A stretch of DNA of 64,000 nucleotides from Rhodohalobacter sp. SW132 (GTDB lineage Bacteria; Bacteroidota; Rhodothermia; Balneolales; Balneolaceae). The translations under genes and the position numbers were made by a program. Numbering within the stretch: position 1 is the first letter of the stretch; the number at the start of each line of letters is the position of its first letter. Under the pieces are notes generated by a model, which did not search any database, was not told the DNA's origin, and saw nothing but the letters and a program-made list of their open reading frames with translations. Of this stretch, positions 34,825 to 44,700 are shown in pieces. The stretch lies in NCBI RefSeq assembly GCF_003390325.1, contig NZ_QUOK01000001.1:434001-498000 (forward strand), given 5' to 3'.

Positions 34825-35831
34825 GTAAACGGGCGTTAAATGTTCTTATCTCACTTATTGTAGCCATATTGTTTATATGGCTTGCAGCCAGGAATGTAGA
34901 TGCTGCAGAGTTCAGGGATCAAGTTGCAGCCGTTACTTTTTACTGGCTACCTTTTTTCATTCTTGCACTCTTGTTTAGTCACTATTTACGGGCTGAACGA
35001 TGGCGGCTTCTGCTCAGCGAAGAAATCCGCGAGCAGACGCCACGATCTTCACTATTTGCCGGCGTAATGTTTGGCTATATGATGAACAATATTTTCCCCC
35101 GTTTAGGTGAAGTTTCCCGGCCGGTATACGTAGCAAAAAAACACGGGCTTAGTTCCGGTAATATGCTTGGTACCATCGTCCTGGAGCGATTGATTGATAT
35201 TTGCAGCATGCTTGTTTTGATGGCCATTGTAGCGATATCGCTCAGCGCCGATTTTGAACTGCTTGAACAGTTGCTGGGTATAGACGGATGGGCCTGGTAT
35301 ACCTATTTAATCCTTCCGGCAATCTTAGCCGGTATTATTTTCTCGATCTGGTTTTTCTACAAAACACTAATGTATCTCGATCAAAAGAATACAATTTCAA
35401 ACCCGCTTTTCCAGAAAGTTGTTAAATTAGGACGATCTTTTGGAGAGGGAATGATCTCCATCAGGCATATAAAAAACTGGCCGCTTTTTATTTTACTCAC
35501 ATCCGGGATCTGGATTGGTTATATCGCAATGACCTACATTCCGTTCTGGATGCTCAATCTGCAAGCCGATTTTGGACTTACGGTACAGTCTGCCATTGTC
35601 TTAACGATAGTTTCATCCATTGGAGTGAGTATTCCCACACCTGCAGGAATCGGATCCTACCACCTGCTGATACAGCAATCAATGTGGCTGCTGTATGGTG
35701 TGCCGCTCGCAACAGCACTCACATTTGCGACAGTTGCGCACGGAGTTACAATCCTGCTGATTTTTTTAATTGCACCTGCAGCACTCTGGTTTGATAAATA
35801 TTATACACTCAAAACCGGGAACGTCCGTTGA
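34821..35831 (+). CDS. Flippase-like membrane protein (lysylphosphatidylglycerol synthase TM domain family)
   Basis: A 336-residue inner-membrane protein with about eight helices. Family words are LAARNVDAAEFRDQV, ALLFSHYLRAERWRLLL, GVMFGYMMNNIFPRLGEVSR, GTIVLERLIDICSMLVL and VSSIGVSIPTPAGIGSYH. This is the UPF0104/AglD/MprF-TM group, proposed to flip or hold lipid substrates. There is no synthase or aminoacyl domain. It overlaps lolA by 4 bases (ATGA), so translation is coupled. The lipid handled is unknown. The context between a lipoprotein carrier and an outer-membrane barrel fits an envelope role. Confidence 0.88.
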   Translation: MSKRALNVLISLIVAILFIWLAARNVDAAEFRDQVAAVTFYWLPFFILALLFSHYLRAERWRLLLSEEIREQTPRSSLFAGVMFGYMMNNIFPRLGEVSRPVYVAKKHGLSSGNMLGTIVLERLIDICSMLVLMAIVAISLSADFELLEQLLGIDGWAWYTYLILPAILAGIIFSIWFFYKTLMYLDQKNTISNPLFQKVVKLGRSFGEGMISIRHIKNWPLFILLTSGIWIGYIAMTYIPFWMLNLQADFGLTVQSAIVLTIVSSIGVSIPTPAGIGSYHLLIQQSMWLLYGVPLATALTFATVAHGVTILLIFLIAPAALWFDKYYTLKTGNVR

Positions 35832-35940
35832 TAACCGGGAACATAACTTTCAGTTTCGGTACATGTTTTACGAACCTTTGATAAAACATCGCCTGAAAAT
35901 TCATATTTTACCTTATTGTAACTTTCGATCAACCGCATAT

Positions 35941-37683
35941 ATGCTACGCACAGCCGCCACCGCATTTTTCTCATTATTTATTTTGTTTGGTACTGCATCA
36001 ATCCTCCACGGGCAGGAGGCTGCAGAACAGGCACCGCAAAATCTACTCCCCGAAATTGATCCCCAGGATATTGAGATTCGCAGCCAGTTTCAGGCTCGGT
36101 TTCCCGGTTTAAGACGACAGCCTATTTTAGGTTTCAACCCAAGTCCGCGTGTCTTTCAAATCGACCCGAATCGCACCCCCTTTATTGAATCTGAAGAAGC
36201 TGTGGCTGCCTCGTTGCCCGTTGGCGAACTTGACCGGCCGGATGCCCCCGGCTACACTCCGCTCTCGTATGCTAACCCTCAGAGGGGATTTGCCCGTCTT
36301 GGAATCGGATCATACATCACACCCGAAGCTGATATTTACATGATCCAGGGACTTGGGAGCGGAAACTGGGTTTCCGGGAATATGAATCATCGCTCATCAA
36401 ATGGACATTTGGATGATTTTAGCAGCTCATTTCGGGAGTTCGATACGTCGGTCCGCTCACAATTCCGGCCCACAGAACGTACCCAGATTCGATTGAATAC
36501 CGGTGTGTTTTCTAATTTCAACTATCTTCCGCCTGACGAAGCGGACCTCGATCCATTTTCCCCGACTTCTGCACGATCCAGTTATTCCGGATTCAGATTG
36601 GGGGGGAACATGAATTATAACAGAACTGCAATTAGCGGATTCAGTTCGGTATTTAATTTTTATACCCATCAATTTGATATAAACAGCGGTGAGAGCGCCG
36701 TAACCGGAGGTGAGGCCGGCGAATGGGGCGGAAATATTGGATTAAACTACGCTTGGGCGGGTTCAAGAGTTGAGGAAGTTTACTCGATATCTGCCAAACA
36801 CAATATGGGCGGTATCGAAATGATCGGAAGAGACCAGGATAATTGGAGTATCACACAAGCAGGAGTAACCTATGAACGGCTTCTGAACTATCAAACCGAT
36901 ATTGAGGCCTCTTTAGGAGGAGCTTATGTTTCGGATGCATTTGATGAATCAACCTTCTACATCACCCCTAAAATTGATATACGTCATACGCTGTTAGACG
37001 GGATTGACGTAAGAGGACGATTTTCAGGCCAGCCGGAGCATCGTTCATTAAAAACGTACAGGCAAATGAACCGGTTTATCGGGCTGACCGATCCGGTTTC
37101 ACATCAGTACAACACGGATGTACGCGGTGAAGTAATCATGGAACCGCTAAACGGAACCATGTTTACCGGTGGCGTGCAATTTAAGCACATTCGCAATTAT
37201 GCATATTTTACCAGAACCGAAGATTTGGTTACCTTTCCCGAAGAAACTGCAGAAGCCCGTTTTTCATACCAGCCAAACTTTGAAAATGCATCCTTCCTGA
37301 AGGTTTACGGTTCATTTTCACAACAGCTTGCTGCTGAAAAGTTCTGGGTTGGTGCCGATGCGTACTGGCAGCGTCCGCGGCTCTCAGGAAACAATCAGAT
37401 TCCATTCGTTGAGGCTCTGGGATTGAAAGGAACTGCATCTTTCCGCCCGATTCGTGATCTTGTGGTTGAAGGATGGGCCGATTTTAAAGGCAGCCGTCAC
37501 AATCCGAACGGATATGATCTCAGCTCTTTCTTGCTGATTGGAACCCGTTTCGAACTCGCACTCACAAGCAACGCGGGGATCTATGCCAAACTTCTGAATA
37601 TCAATGACGTTAACTACGAGATTTGGCAGGGTTATGAAGAGCGTGGATTCCAGGCATACGTGGGAATTACATATCTATTTTAA
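35941..37683 (+). CDS. Outer-membrane beta-barrel protein (TonB-dependent-receptor-like barrel, no plug seen)
   Basis: A 580-residue protein with a signal peptide (MLRTAATAFFSLFILFGTAS, ILHGQ). A longer frame from 35770 overlaps the flippase gene and puts the signal internally, so the ATG at 35941 is used. After about 120 residues with no visible plug domain, the sequence becomes long amphipathic strands (RGFARLGIGSYITPEADIYM, GNMNHRSSNGHLDDFSSSF) and ends FQAYVGITYLF, a barrel C-terminus with a final aromatic. Bacteroidota annotations often call such proteins TonB-dependent receptors. ExbB, ExbD and TonB genes lie 1.3 kb downstream. Ligand unknown. Confidence 0.7.
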   Translation: MLRTAATAFFSLFILFGTASILHGQEAAEQAPQNLLPEIDPQDIEIRSQFQARFPGLRRQPILGFNPSPRVFQIDPNRTPFIESEEAVAASLPVGELDRPDAPGYTPLSYANPQRGFARLGIGSYITPEADIYMIQGLGSGNWVSGNMNHRSSNGHLDDFSSSFREFDTSVRSQFRPTERTQIRLNTGVFSNFNYLPPDEADLDPFSPTSARSSYSGFRLGGNMNYNRTAISGFSSVFNFYTHQFDINSGESAVTGGEAGEWGGNIGLNYAWAGSRVEEVYSISAKHNMGGIEMIGRDQDNWSITQAGVTYERLLNYQTDIEASLGGAYVSDAFDESTFYITPKIDIRHTLLDGIDVRGRFSGQPEHRSLKTYRQMNRFIGLTDPVSHQYNTDVRGEVIMEPLNGTMFTGGVQFKHIRNYAYFTRTEDLVTFPEETAEARFSYQPNFENASFLKVYGSFSQQLAAEKFWVGADAYWQRPRLSGNNQIPFVEALGLKGTASFRPIRDLVVEGWADFKGSRHNPNGYDLSSFLLIGTRFELALTSNAGIYAKLLNINDVNYEIWQGYEERGFQAYVGITYLF

Positions 37684-37692
37684 ACAAAGTTA

Positions 37693-37902
37693 ATGGAACC
37701 ACTTTTTATAAAAAAACTTAAGGATGTCATTCGTGAACAAGTGGCAATCGATAACAGTGTGCAGATTGATGGGATTGGTAAGTTTTATAAAGTCCATCAC
37801 AATCAGACCCAGAAAAAAGCTGAAGATGGAAGTGTTGTGATTATGCCGCCAAAAGATTCCATTGAATTTAAATCTCAAATAAATCTGCCGCATGACGATT
37901 AA
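37693..37902 (+). CDS. Small HU-like protein (possible CCDC81-type HU domain)
   Basis: A 69-residue protein whose segments NSVQIDGIGKFYKVHHNQTQ, KKAEDGSVVIMPPKDSIEFK and SQINLPHDD resemble the beta part of HU/IHF-like folds, where IxGhGxF leads to the DNA-binding arms and PP.d.v.F ends the fold. In Bacteroidota, proteins with two successive HU-CCDC81 domains before a SPOR domain are known; here the first domain seems to be a separate gene. It lies 9 bases after the barrel gene and overlaps the next gene by 11 bases, so the two products are made together. Confidence 0.6.
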   Translation: MEPLFIKKLKDVIREQVAIDNSVQIDGIGKFYKVHHNQTQKKAEDGSVVIMPPKDSIEFKSQINLPHDD

Positions 37903-39016
37903 CAGAGAAAAGCTGATAAGTCTGCTGGTCGAAAAAACCAAGATGGAAAAAGCTGACGTTGAAGCTCAGCTTGATGAGCTTACTCAGCGGATTATGGATG
38001 CGGCTAATCGTGGCAAAGCATTGGAAATTAAAGGGCTTGGCCTGTTCTATTTTGATGAGGATGGAGAACTCGCATTTAAAGCTTCGGACCAGTTAAATAC
38101 AGAGATTAATTTTCAATATGCCGGAATGGAACCGGTGGAAATTAAGCCCTCAAAAAAACAGAACCTTCCTCCTGCTGATGAACCGGCAGATGATGAAAAT
38201 GTTGAAGATAAAAAACCGGATATTGAACCCGACCCGGAGTCGGACGATGACGTATTCGGAATTGGCAAAACTTTAAAAGCGTCTGAGACAGAATCTAACG
38301 ATTCCAGTGAAGGCGGTCCCCCCTCTGACCCATTTGGAAAGCTTTTCCAGAATCCGTCCGATGAAATTAAACCGAAACCTGAAGAAAAACTTACCAAAAC
38401 GGGAACAACGTCCGATAAAAAGACTACAGGAACAAATCAGCCGAAATCGAAACCTGTGCGTAAAAAGCGCGACCCTATGGTAACCATTATCGTAGTGATA
38501 ATGGCTGTTGTGCTTTTAGGTATCGGCTATATTGCAATTAATGAGTATCTTGTTGCACCGGAACCCGAATCGACAGTTGCAGAAACAGAACAGCCGGTTG
38601 AACTGGAGGAGCCTCCCGTATCAGCAGAACAGGATCTTACCGAACCCGAGGAACCTGAAACCCCCGATGAAGTAGAAACCGATGAATCAACTACGAATCT
38701 GCCTGATCAAGCGGATGAAACGCAAGATGCGACCGATCAGGATCGATACGGACTTTACGGTGAGTATCAGGAATTTACAGGCTCTGAATTTACCATTGTA
38801 GTACATTCCATTCGTAACAGAAACACCGCAGAACAGACGGCCGGTGAACTCGCACAAGATGGATATCGATCGAACGTTACTGAACGTACCATTGACGGAC
38901 AGGTAGTTTACAGAGTTGGAATTGGTCAGTTTGAATCGATCCAGGATGCTTTAAATGAGGCAGAAACCCTGCCTGAACCCTATAGAAACCAAAACTTTAT
39001 TCAACGCATACAGTAA
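37892..39016 (+). CDS. HU-like N-domain, transmembrane helix and SPOR domain protein
   Basis: A 374-residue single-pass membrane protein. Residues 1-85 form an HU-like domain (MTINREKLISLLVEKTKMEK, KALEIKGLGLFYFDEDGELA). Residues about 90-190 are acidic and Pro/Ser/Lys rich and end in basic RKKRDP. The helix is at about 197-218 (VTIIVVIMAVVLLGIGYIAI). After a Glu/Pro-rich linker comes a SPOR domain at about 299-374 (FTIVVHSIRNRNTAEQTAGE, VYRVGIGQFESIQDALNEAE). SPOR domains bind denuded septal peptidoglycan. The topology puts the HU-like domain in the cytoplasm and SPOR in the periplasm, so it could link DNA and septum. Confidence 0.8.
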   Translation: MTINREKLISLLVEKTKMEKADVEAQLDELTQRIMDAANRGKALEIKGLGLFYFDEDGELAFKASDQLNTEINFQYAGMEPVEIKPSKKQNLPPADEPADDENVEDKKPDIEPDPESDDDVFGIGKTLKASETESNDSSEGGPPSDPFGKLFQNPSDEIKPKPEEKLTKTGTTSDKKTTGTNQPKSKPVRKKRDPMVTIIVVIMAVVLLGIGYIAINEYLVAPEPESTVAETEQPVELEEPPVSAEQDLTEPEEPETPDEVETDESTTNLPDQADETQDATDQDRYGLYGEYQEFTGSEFTIVVHSIRNRNTAEQTAGELAQDGYRSNVTERTIDGQVVYRVGIGQFESIQDALNEAETLPEPYRNQNFIQRIQ

Positions 39017-39027
39017 ATATCATCTAC

Positions 39028-39738
39028 ATGAAAATTAATTTAGGATTTCTCTTCCAGGACACCGACGCAGACACCCTGGCTCAAATGCTCGAAGACGACA
39101 CATCAATGTCTTTTTTTGAAATATTAGCTCAGGGTGGTGTCCTGATGATTCCCCTGTTTCTTCTCTCCATTTTGGCCATTTATGTAATTGCTGAACGCTG
39201 GAGAACACTTGAAAACTCGAAGATGGATATTGCAGCCATGCTCAATAACATTGAGTCACTGCTTAAATCCGGCAGTCAGCAGCGTGCTATTCAATATTGT
39301 GAGGAGTTTGATAAACCACTGGCACGAATTCTGAAGTCTGGAATCCGCCGCCTGGGTCGCCCCATTCGCGATATCGAGGAGTCAATCCGGAATGCGGGGA
39401 AAAAAGAGATCTATATGCTTGAAAAAAGGATGAATTGGCTGGCAACTATTGCAGGTGTTGCACCGTTAATAGGGTTCACGGGAACGGTTACTGGTATGAT
39501 TCGCGCATTTATGGATATCCAGTCGCTTCAGGGCAACGTTAATCCGAGTGTCTTGGCCGGTGGTATCTGGGAAGCATTGATCACAACAGCTGCCGGGCTT
39601 ATTGTGGGAATCATTGCCTATGGATTTTACAATTTCCTTCTGGGCAAGATCAACCGAATGATTTTTGAATTAGAGAACGCATCGGCCGATTTCATCGACC
39701 TGCTGCAAACACCATCCCGCAAAAGAAAAGAGGATTAA
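39028..39738 (+). CDS. ExbB/TolQ/MotA-family proton channel
   Basis: A 236-residue inner-membrane protein with three helices: about 35-57 (LMIPLFLLSILAIYVIAER), about 138-158 and about 175-200. The conserved stretch LATIAGVAPLIGFTGTVTGM and the following GIWEALITTAAGLIVGI are the ExbB/TolQ signature for the proton path. With ExbD/TolR it turns proton flow into movement of TonB or TolA. It starts 11 bases after the HU/SPOR gene and ends 3 bases before the exbD-like gene. Whether it serves TonB or Tol-Pal is unclear; the neighbour at 40153 has a TonB-like C-terminus. Confidence 0.92.
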   Translation: MKINLGFLFQDTDADTLAQMLEDDTSMSFFEILAQGGVLMIPLFLLSILAIYVIAERWRTLENSKMDIAAMLNNIESLLKSGSQQRAIQYCEEFDKPLARILKSGIRRLGRPIRDIEESIRNAGKKEIYMLEKRMNWLATIAGVAPLIGFTGTVTGMIRAFMDIQSLQGNVNPSVLAGGIWEALITTAAGLIVGIIAYGFYNFLLGKINRMIFELENASADFIDLLQTPSRKRKED

Positions 39739-39741
39739 TAG

Positions 39742-40152
39742 ATGAATTTCCGTAAAGACAGCAAAACGATGGAGCCACTGACGGATTTTTCGCAGTCAGG
39801 GCTGACCGACATCATTTTGTTGCTGCTGATCTTCTTTCTGCTGACTTCTTCGTTTGTATCGAATTTTGGCATCCGGGTAAATATCCCCCAGGCCGAAGCC
39901 GGAACAACCACAGAAGCTTTGCAAATTTCGGTAGCAATCACCAATGAAGGTAATTTCTTTGTAGATGGCGAACAGGTAGCTCGCGGAAATTTATCAAATG
40001 CTATACGACAGGCAGATCAGGCTCGCCCGAACAGTACCCTGGTGGTTCGAGCCGATCGCGATGCACGAGTGGAAGATGCCGTCCAAGCGATGAATATCGG
40101 CAGGGCACTTAATTTAAATATTGTAATGGCAACGGAGCAGCAACACAACTAA
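39742..40152 (+). CDS. ExbD/TolR-family protein
   Basis: A 136-residue single-pass inner-membrane protein. The first helix (about 21-43, LTDIILLLLIFFLLTSSFV) carries the essential Asp (TDIILLLLIFFLLTS) of ExbD/TolR. A periplasmic domain follows with VAITNEGNFFVDGEQVAR and LVVRADRDARVEDAVQAMNI, the typical fold of the family. GAGG before the ATG is a possible ribosome-binding site (AAGAGGATTAATAG). It abuts the TonB gene with no gap (TAA then ATG), confirming an exbB-exbD-tonB order in one transcript. Confidence 0.93.
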   Translation: MNFRKDSKTMEPLTDFSQSGLTDIILLLLIFFLLTSSFVSNFGIRVNIPQAEAGTTTEALQISVAITNEGNFFVDGEQVARGNLSNAIRQADQARPNSTLVVRADRDARVEDAVQAMNIGRALNLNIVMATEQQHN

Positions 40153-40983
40153 ATGCTCAACTGGTTTAAAAATATCAATAAAGAAGATCGCTTTGGATTA
40201 AGCATTACGGGTGTTCTGCATCTGATTTTGCTGATTTTTGCGCTGCTGTACTATGTCAGTTTTGATGTAGATAACCGTCCAGCTTATATGGAGGTTACCC
40301 TCGGTGAGTTTCAGAGCGGTACCGTGGCTGAATATGCCGAGCAGCAGGTAGAAGATGTGGCAACACGGCCAAATCCTGCTGAAGAGCAGCCCGAAGATCC
40401 TGATCCTGAAATCACACAGCCTGCAGAAGAACCTCAGCAGCCTGAAGAAGAGGCTACGAAACCTGTAGACCTTACCGAACAGATTGAAGAGATTATTGAT
40501 GATGAGGTAATTGAAACCCCCGAGACTGAGGTCATCGATCCACAGGCGACTGAAACAACAGAAGAAATTGAAGAGATCGACATCCCACCGCAAACGCAGG
40601 AAGATGAACAAGTTCAGGAAGGGGTTGCCGAAAGCGGTGATGAACGAGGTGCACAAGGTGATGTAAATGTCGATCAGGGTACGGGTGCGAATCCAGATAG
40701 ATCCGCTCCATATGATCTTCAGTGGGAAGGTGATTTAGACCGCTCCCCGATGGTTCAGCCACTGCCTTCCAATCCAACAAATGAAGAAGCTACAATTACA
40801 GTACGATTCGAAGTAAATCCTGATGGTTCTTTGGGTCGTGTATTTCCGCTTAGAAAGATGAACCCCGAACTGGAAAGGGAAGTCATGCGAACTCTTCGCA
40901 GCTGGCGATTCTCCCGCCTCCCCTCAGGCGTGCCGCAAGAACCACAGTGGGGAACCATCACATTTAGGTTCGTTCTGGACTGA
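40153..40983 (+). CDS. TonB/TolA-family energy transducer
   Basis: A 276-residue protein. One N-terminal helix (about 15-37, LSITGVLHLILLIFALLYYV) follows a short basic start. A long Pro/Glu-rich periplasmic rod (about 60-175) follows. The C-terminal domain has EATITVRFEVNPDGSLGRVF and PELEREVMRTLRSWRFSRLP, which is the TonB_C pattern. The family transmits proton-motive force from ExbB/ExbD to outer-membrane receptors; a TolA-like role is also possible. It ends the operon, 27 bases before the terminator at 41010. Confidence 0.9.
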   Translation: MLNWFKNINKEDRFGLSITGVLHLILLIFALLYYVSFDVDNRPAYMEVTLGEFQSGTVAEYAEQQVEDVATRPNPAEEQPEDPDPEITQPAEEPQQPEEEATKPVDLTEQIEEIIDDEVIETPETEVIDPQATETTEEIEEIDIPPQTQEDEQVQEGVAESGDERGAQGDVNVDQGTGANPDRSAPYDLQWEGDLDRSPMVQPLPSNPTNEEATITVRFEVNPDGSLGRVFPLRKMNPELEREVMRTLRSWRFSRLPSGVPQEPQWGTITFRFVLD

Positions 40984-41009
40984 TTCTACCCATCACATCG
41001 ATTTACTTT

Positions 41010-41041
41010 AAAAAATCGCTCCACCCGGGGCGATTTTTTTT
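41010..41041 (+). terminator. Intrinsic terminator closing the cupin-to-tonB run
   Basis: AAAAAATCGC (41010-41019), loop TCCACCCGGG, GCGATTTTTTTT (41030-41041). The A/T-rich flanks make it able to work in both directions. It lies 27 bases after the tonB stop. The remaining DNA to the fragment at 41324 (about 280 bases) holds nothing I recognise. Confidence 0.88.
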
Positions 41042-41323
41042 GCCTGAAAGTGCCGGTTACTGGTTTATTTAAACCGGTCATTTCTTCATTTCCATACTAT
41101 TCCACCGAGTAATCCACTTACTGAGAGCTTTGAGGCAATACTGACCCGTCTGCACGCTGTTTTTGCACACGCAGACGGCAGGCGTGTATTTCCTCATGAG
41201 ATGCTCTTGGCACAAAACCTTACTTACCTAATAGAAAAAATAGATTTTCCCAATATTGTGGCACGAGTAGATTTATAAAGCTATACTTGAAAAAAAGCTT
41301 TATGGCGTCAATTAAATTGTCAT

Positions 41324-41641
41324 GTGTTGGATCATAGAAAACGGAATACATTTTGCCATTACGGCGTCATAGTGCGGGTTATTGTGGCTCATTTGCTCGC
41401 GGGGGCTCGTGCAATTGCACAAGATGTAAGCTTCCGATACCTCACCATGGATGACGGCCTCTCCCAAAATGCCGTGTACTCCATCCTGAAGGATAGCCAA
41501 GGCTTTATGTGGTTTGGGATCAGTGTTCAGTTTGTCAGAGAGCAGTGTGTCAGAGGGATGTCTGCCAAAACTTACAATCCAGAAGAGGAAAGGGGTGCAG
41601 GGGACCGGCTTGGGCTGAGTTTAACCATTGAAATTATTTAA
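41324..41641 (+). pseudogene. Truncated N-terminus of a propeller-type hybrid sensor
   Basis: The frame has the standard opening of periplasmic propeller sensors: a signal-like end (RVIVAHLLAGARAIAQ), then VSFRYLTMDDGLSQNAVYSI and LKDSQGFMWFG. This is the first propeller blade of a Reg_prop protein. After FG at about 41517 the resemblance stops abruptly and about 40 unrelated residues lead to a stop. The intact sensor starts 60 bases later with a different lipoprotein-type N-terminus. It is therefore the stump of a second, lost sensor gene or the displaced true N-terminus of the next gene. The original start may have been a GTG near 41371. Confidence 0.65.
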
Positions 41642-41700
41642 GCCCACAGGGCCAATTCACTATAGAAACCAAAGAACAATATAAGACACCAAATATCCCA

Positions 41701-44700
41701 TTGAATTGCCAATTTAACCAGACAACTATATTGTCACCTGCCAGGTGTTTGGGGATCCTGATGATACTCCTGCCATTGATTTTATTGGCGGCCTGCACCA
41801 AAACGTCCGGAGATCGGGACGCCTCGCTCCCACCACCGCTTTACCCTCAACCTCAAACGGTTGAACTAAAAGCAGGTGTTTCCATCACTGCCACACCAAA
41901 AATCATCCACCCCGACAGCGTAGCTAAACCCCAATCTTTTATAGTTGACCAAGCAGCATTAACCAGAATAAATGCCCATCCCAACCGGCGACAGATACCC
42001 AACGAGCTAACCACCATACCCATCGATCAAAACCAACTCAACACCATACCTTTGAGGAAAGGCAACCCCGATTTCGTCTTGCGTAATTCCATTGGTGACA
42101 CGATACCCACCGGTGTTCCTATTCTCGCTAAGGGTAAAGTGGTAAAGGCTATTCGTTCTAAACCCACAAAAGCCTTGCCACCCGTTACCAAAGATGCCGC
42201 CATTGCCCACCTTCAATATTTAAATATGGAGCAAGGGTTGGCTTCATCATTCGTCAGGGCTGTTTTAGAAGACAGAAGCGGAAATATCTGGCTGGGGACC
42301 CGGAGAGGTGTGAGTGTATACAATGGAGAGAGCTTTACTCATTATAGTGAAAACGAAGGATTATCCAATAATTTCATCAGGGCCATCGCAGAGGATCAAA
42401 GCGGAAATATCTGGCTGGGAACCGAAGGTGGTGGGGTGAGCGTATTTGATGGAGAAAACTTTACCCATTACACTGAAAGAGAAGGCTTTTCCAATAATTT
42501 AGTCAGAGCCATCCTGGTGGACAAAATTGGAAATATTTGGTTGGGTACTCGGGGCGGCGGGGTGAGCGTCTTTAATGGAGAAAGCTTTACCCATTACACC
42601 GAAAACGAAGGATTATCCTATAATGATGTCATGTCCATCGCTGAGGATAAAAACGGAAATATCTGGTTGGGGACTTTTTATGGTGGGGTGAATGTATTTG
42701 ATGGAGAAAGCTTTACCCATTACAGCGAAAACGAAGGATTATCCAATAGTAACGTCGTGTCCATCGCAGAAGATCGAAGAGGAAATATCTGGCTGGGAAC
42801 TGATGGCGGTGGGGTAAGCGTATTTAATGGAGAGAGCTTTACTCATTATAGTGAAAACGAAGGTGTATCCAATAGATTCGTCTGGTCCATTCTGGAAGAT
42901 AAAAACGGAAATATATGGTTGGGGACTCGGGGTGCCGGGGTGAGCGTATTTACTGGAGAAAACTTTACCCATTATACCGAAAACGAAGGATTATCCAATA
43001 ATACCGTATTCTCTATCACAGAGGATCATAGTGGAAATATCTGGGTAGGGACCGAAGGCGGAGGTGTGAGCGTATTTACTGGAGAAAACTTTACCCATTA
43101 CAGCGAAAACGAAGGATTATCCAACAATATCGTTAGGGCCATTTTAGAGGATCAAAGCGGAAATATCTGGCTGGGAACCGAAGGTGGTGGGGTGAGCGTA
43201 TTTGATGGAGAAAACTTTACCCATTACACCGAAAATGACGGATTATCCAATAATGACGTCATATCTATTTTGGAGGATCAAAGCGGAAATATCTGGCTGG
43301 GAACTGAAGGCGGAGGTGTGAGCCTGTTTAATGGAGAAAACTTTACCCATTACAGCGAAAACGAAGGTGTATCCAATAGTTACATCAGGGCCAGTCTGGA
43401 AGATAAAAGCGGAAATATCTGGCTGGGCTCTCGGGGAAGGGTGACCGTATTTGATGGAAAAAGTTTTATCCATTACATCGATAAAGAAGGTGGATCCAAT
43501 AGTGTTGTTTGGTCCATTCTGGAGGATCAAAGTGGAAATATCTGGCTGGGGACTGAGGGCGGCGGGGTTAGTGTATTTGATGGAGAAAACTTTATCTATT
43601 ACACAGAAAATGACGGATTATCCAATAATTTTGTAAGAACCATAGCAGAGGATAAAAGCGGAAACATCTGGTTGGGGACCTGGGGTGGAGGGATAAGCGT
43701 CTTTAATGGAGAAAACTTTACCCATTACACCGAAAAAGAAGGCTTATCCAATAATACCGTATTCTCCATCATAGAGGATAAAAGTGCCCCTTTAGATGAA
43801 GTCATCGTTTATATCGGAACGGAAAACGGGCTGTCAAAAATTTCATTAAAAGAAGATGAAACTTCCGGGGATAAGGAATTTGCGTTTAGTATTCAAAACT
43901 TTGGCAAACAAGATGGATTGAAGGGCTTGAGATTTACAAAAGGTGCCACTATAGACAGTAAAAACCGCGCCTGGTGGGGCACCGGTAATGGGTTAGTAAT
44001 GCTGGATTTGAATACACTTACATTTTCTGATAAAATACCTCAACCCCGGTTATCCCAATTAGAAATTAACGAGCAGTTTATAGACTATCGCAATATTCCA
44101 GATAGCCCCGATAGCGATCTGAATCAGATCACATTTAGTGGAGTGCAAAAATTTGAGAACTATCCCCTCAGTTTACAATTGCCCTACGATAAAAACCACC
44201 TCACCTTTTATTTTGCAGCCATCGATTGGGCAGCACCGCATAAAATCCGGTACAGTTACAGGATGGAAGGCTTACATACAAATTGGAGCCAACCCACCGC
44301 CGACCCGGTGGCCGATTACCGTAACCTGCCCTTTGGCTCCTACACCTTTCAAATCCGGGCCATAGGTGAGAGTGGAGTATGGAGTGAGCCGTTTAATTAC
44401 TCATTTGCCATTCTCCCCCCCTGGTGGCACACATGGTGGGCGTATGGATTGTATGGTTTTCTGTTTCTTTCCGCCATCTATTCCCTGCGGCGTTACGAGC
44501 TGACCCGGTTTAATTTGAAAAATGAGCTGCAGCTTGAAAGAGTAGAAATTGATTCTCTAAGGAAGCTTGATCATCTTAAATCACATTTCTTTGCAAATAT
44601 CTCTCATGAATTCAGAACGCCGCTGACGCTGATTATCGGGCAGATTGAAACCCTGCTTAATTCTGAAGATGACCGGAATAGAAAAAAGAAATTGATTTCC

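Noticed and set aside
35770-35940. Longer start for the outer-membrane barrel
   Set aside because: It overlaps the flippase gene by 62 bases and hides the signal peptide; ATG at 35941 gives a clean signal.
40153-40983. Firm assignment of the cluster at 39028-40983 to Tol-Pal
   Set aside because: No TolB or Pal gene follows; the C-terminal domain fits TonB at least as well, so the TonB/TolA question is left open.
42230-43790. Regular repeats that could be mistaken for a CRISPR array or minisatellite
   Set aside because: The 126-bp period is a multiple of three, the frame stays open through all units, and each unit encodes a propeller element.
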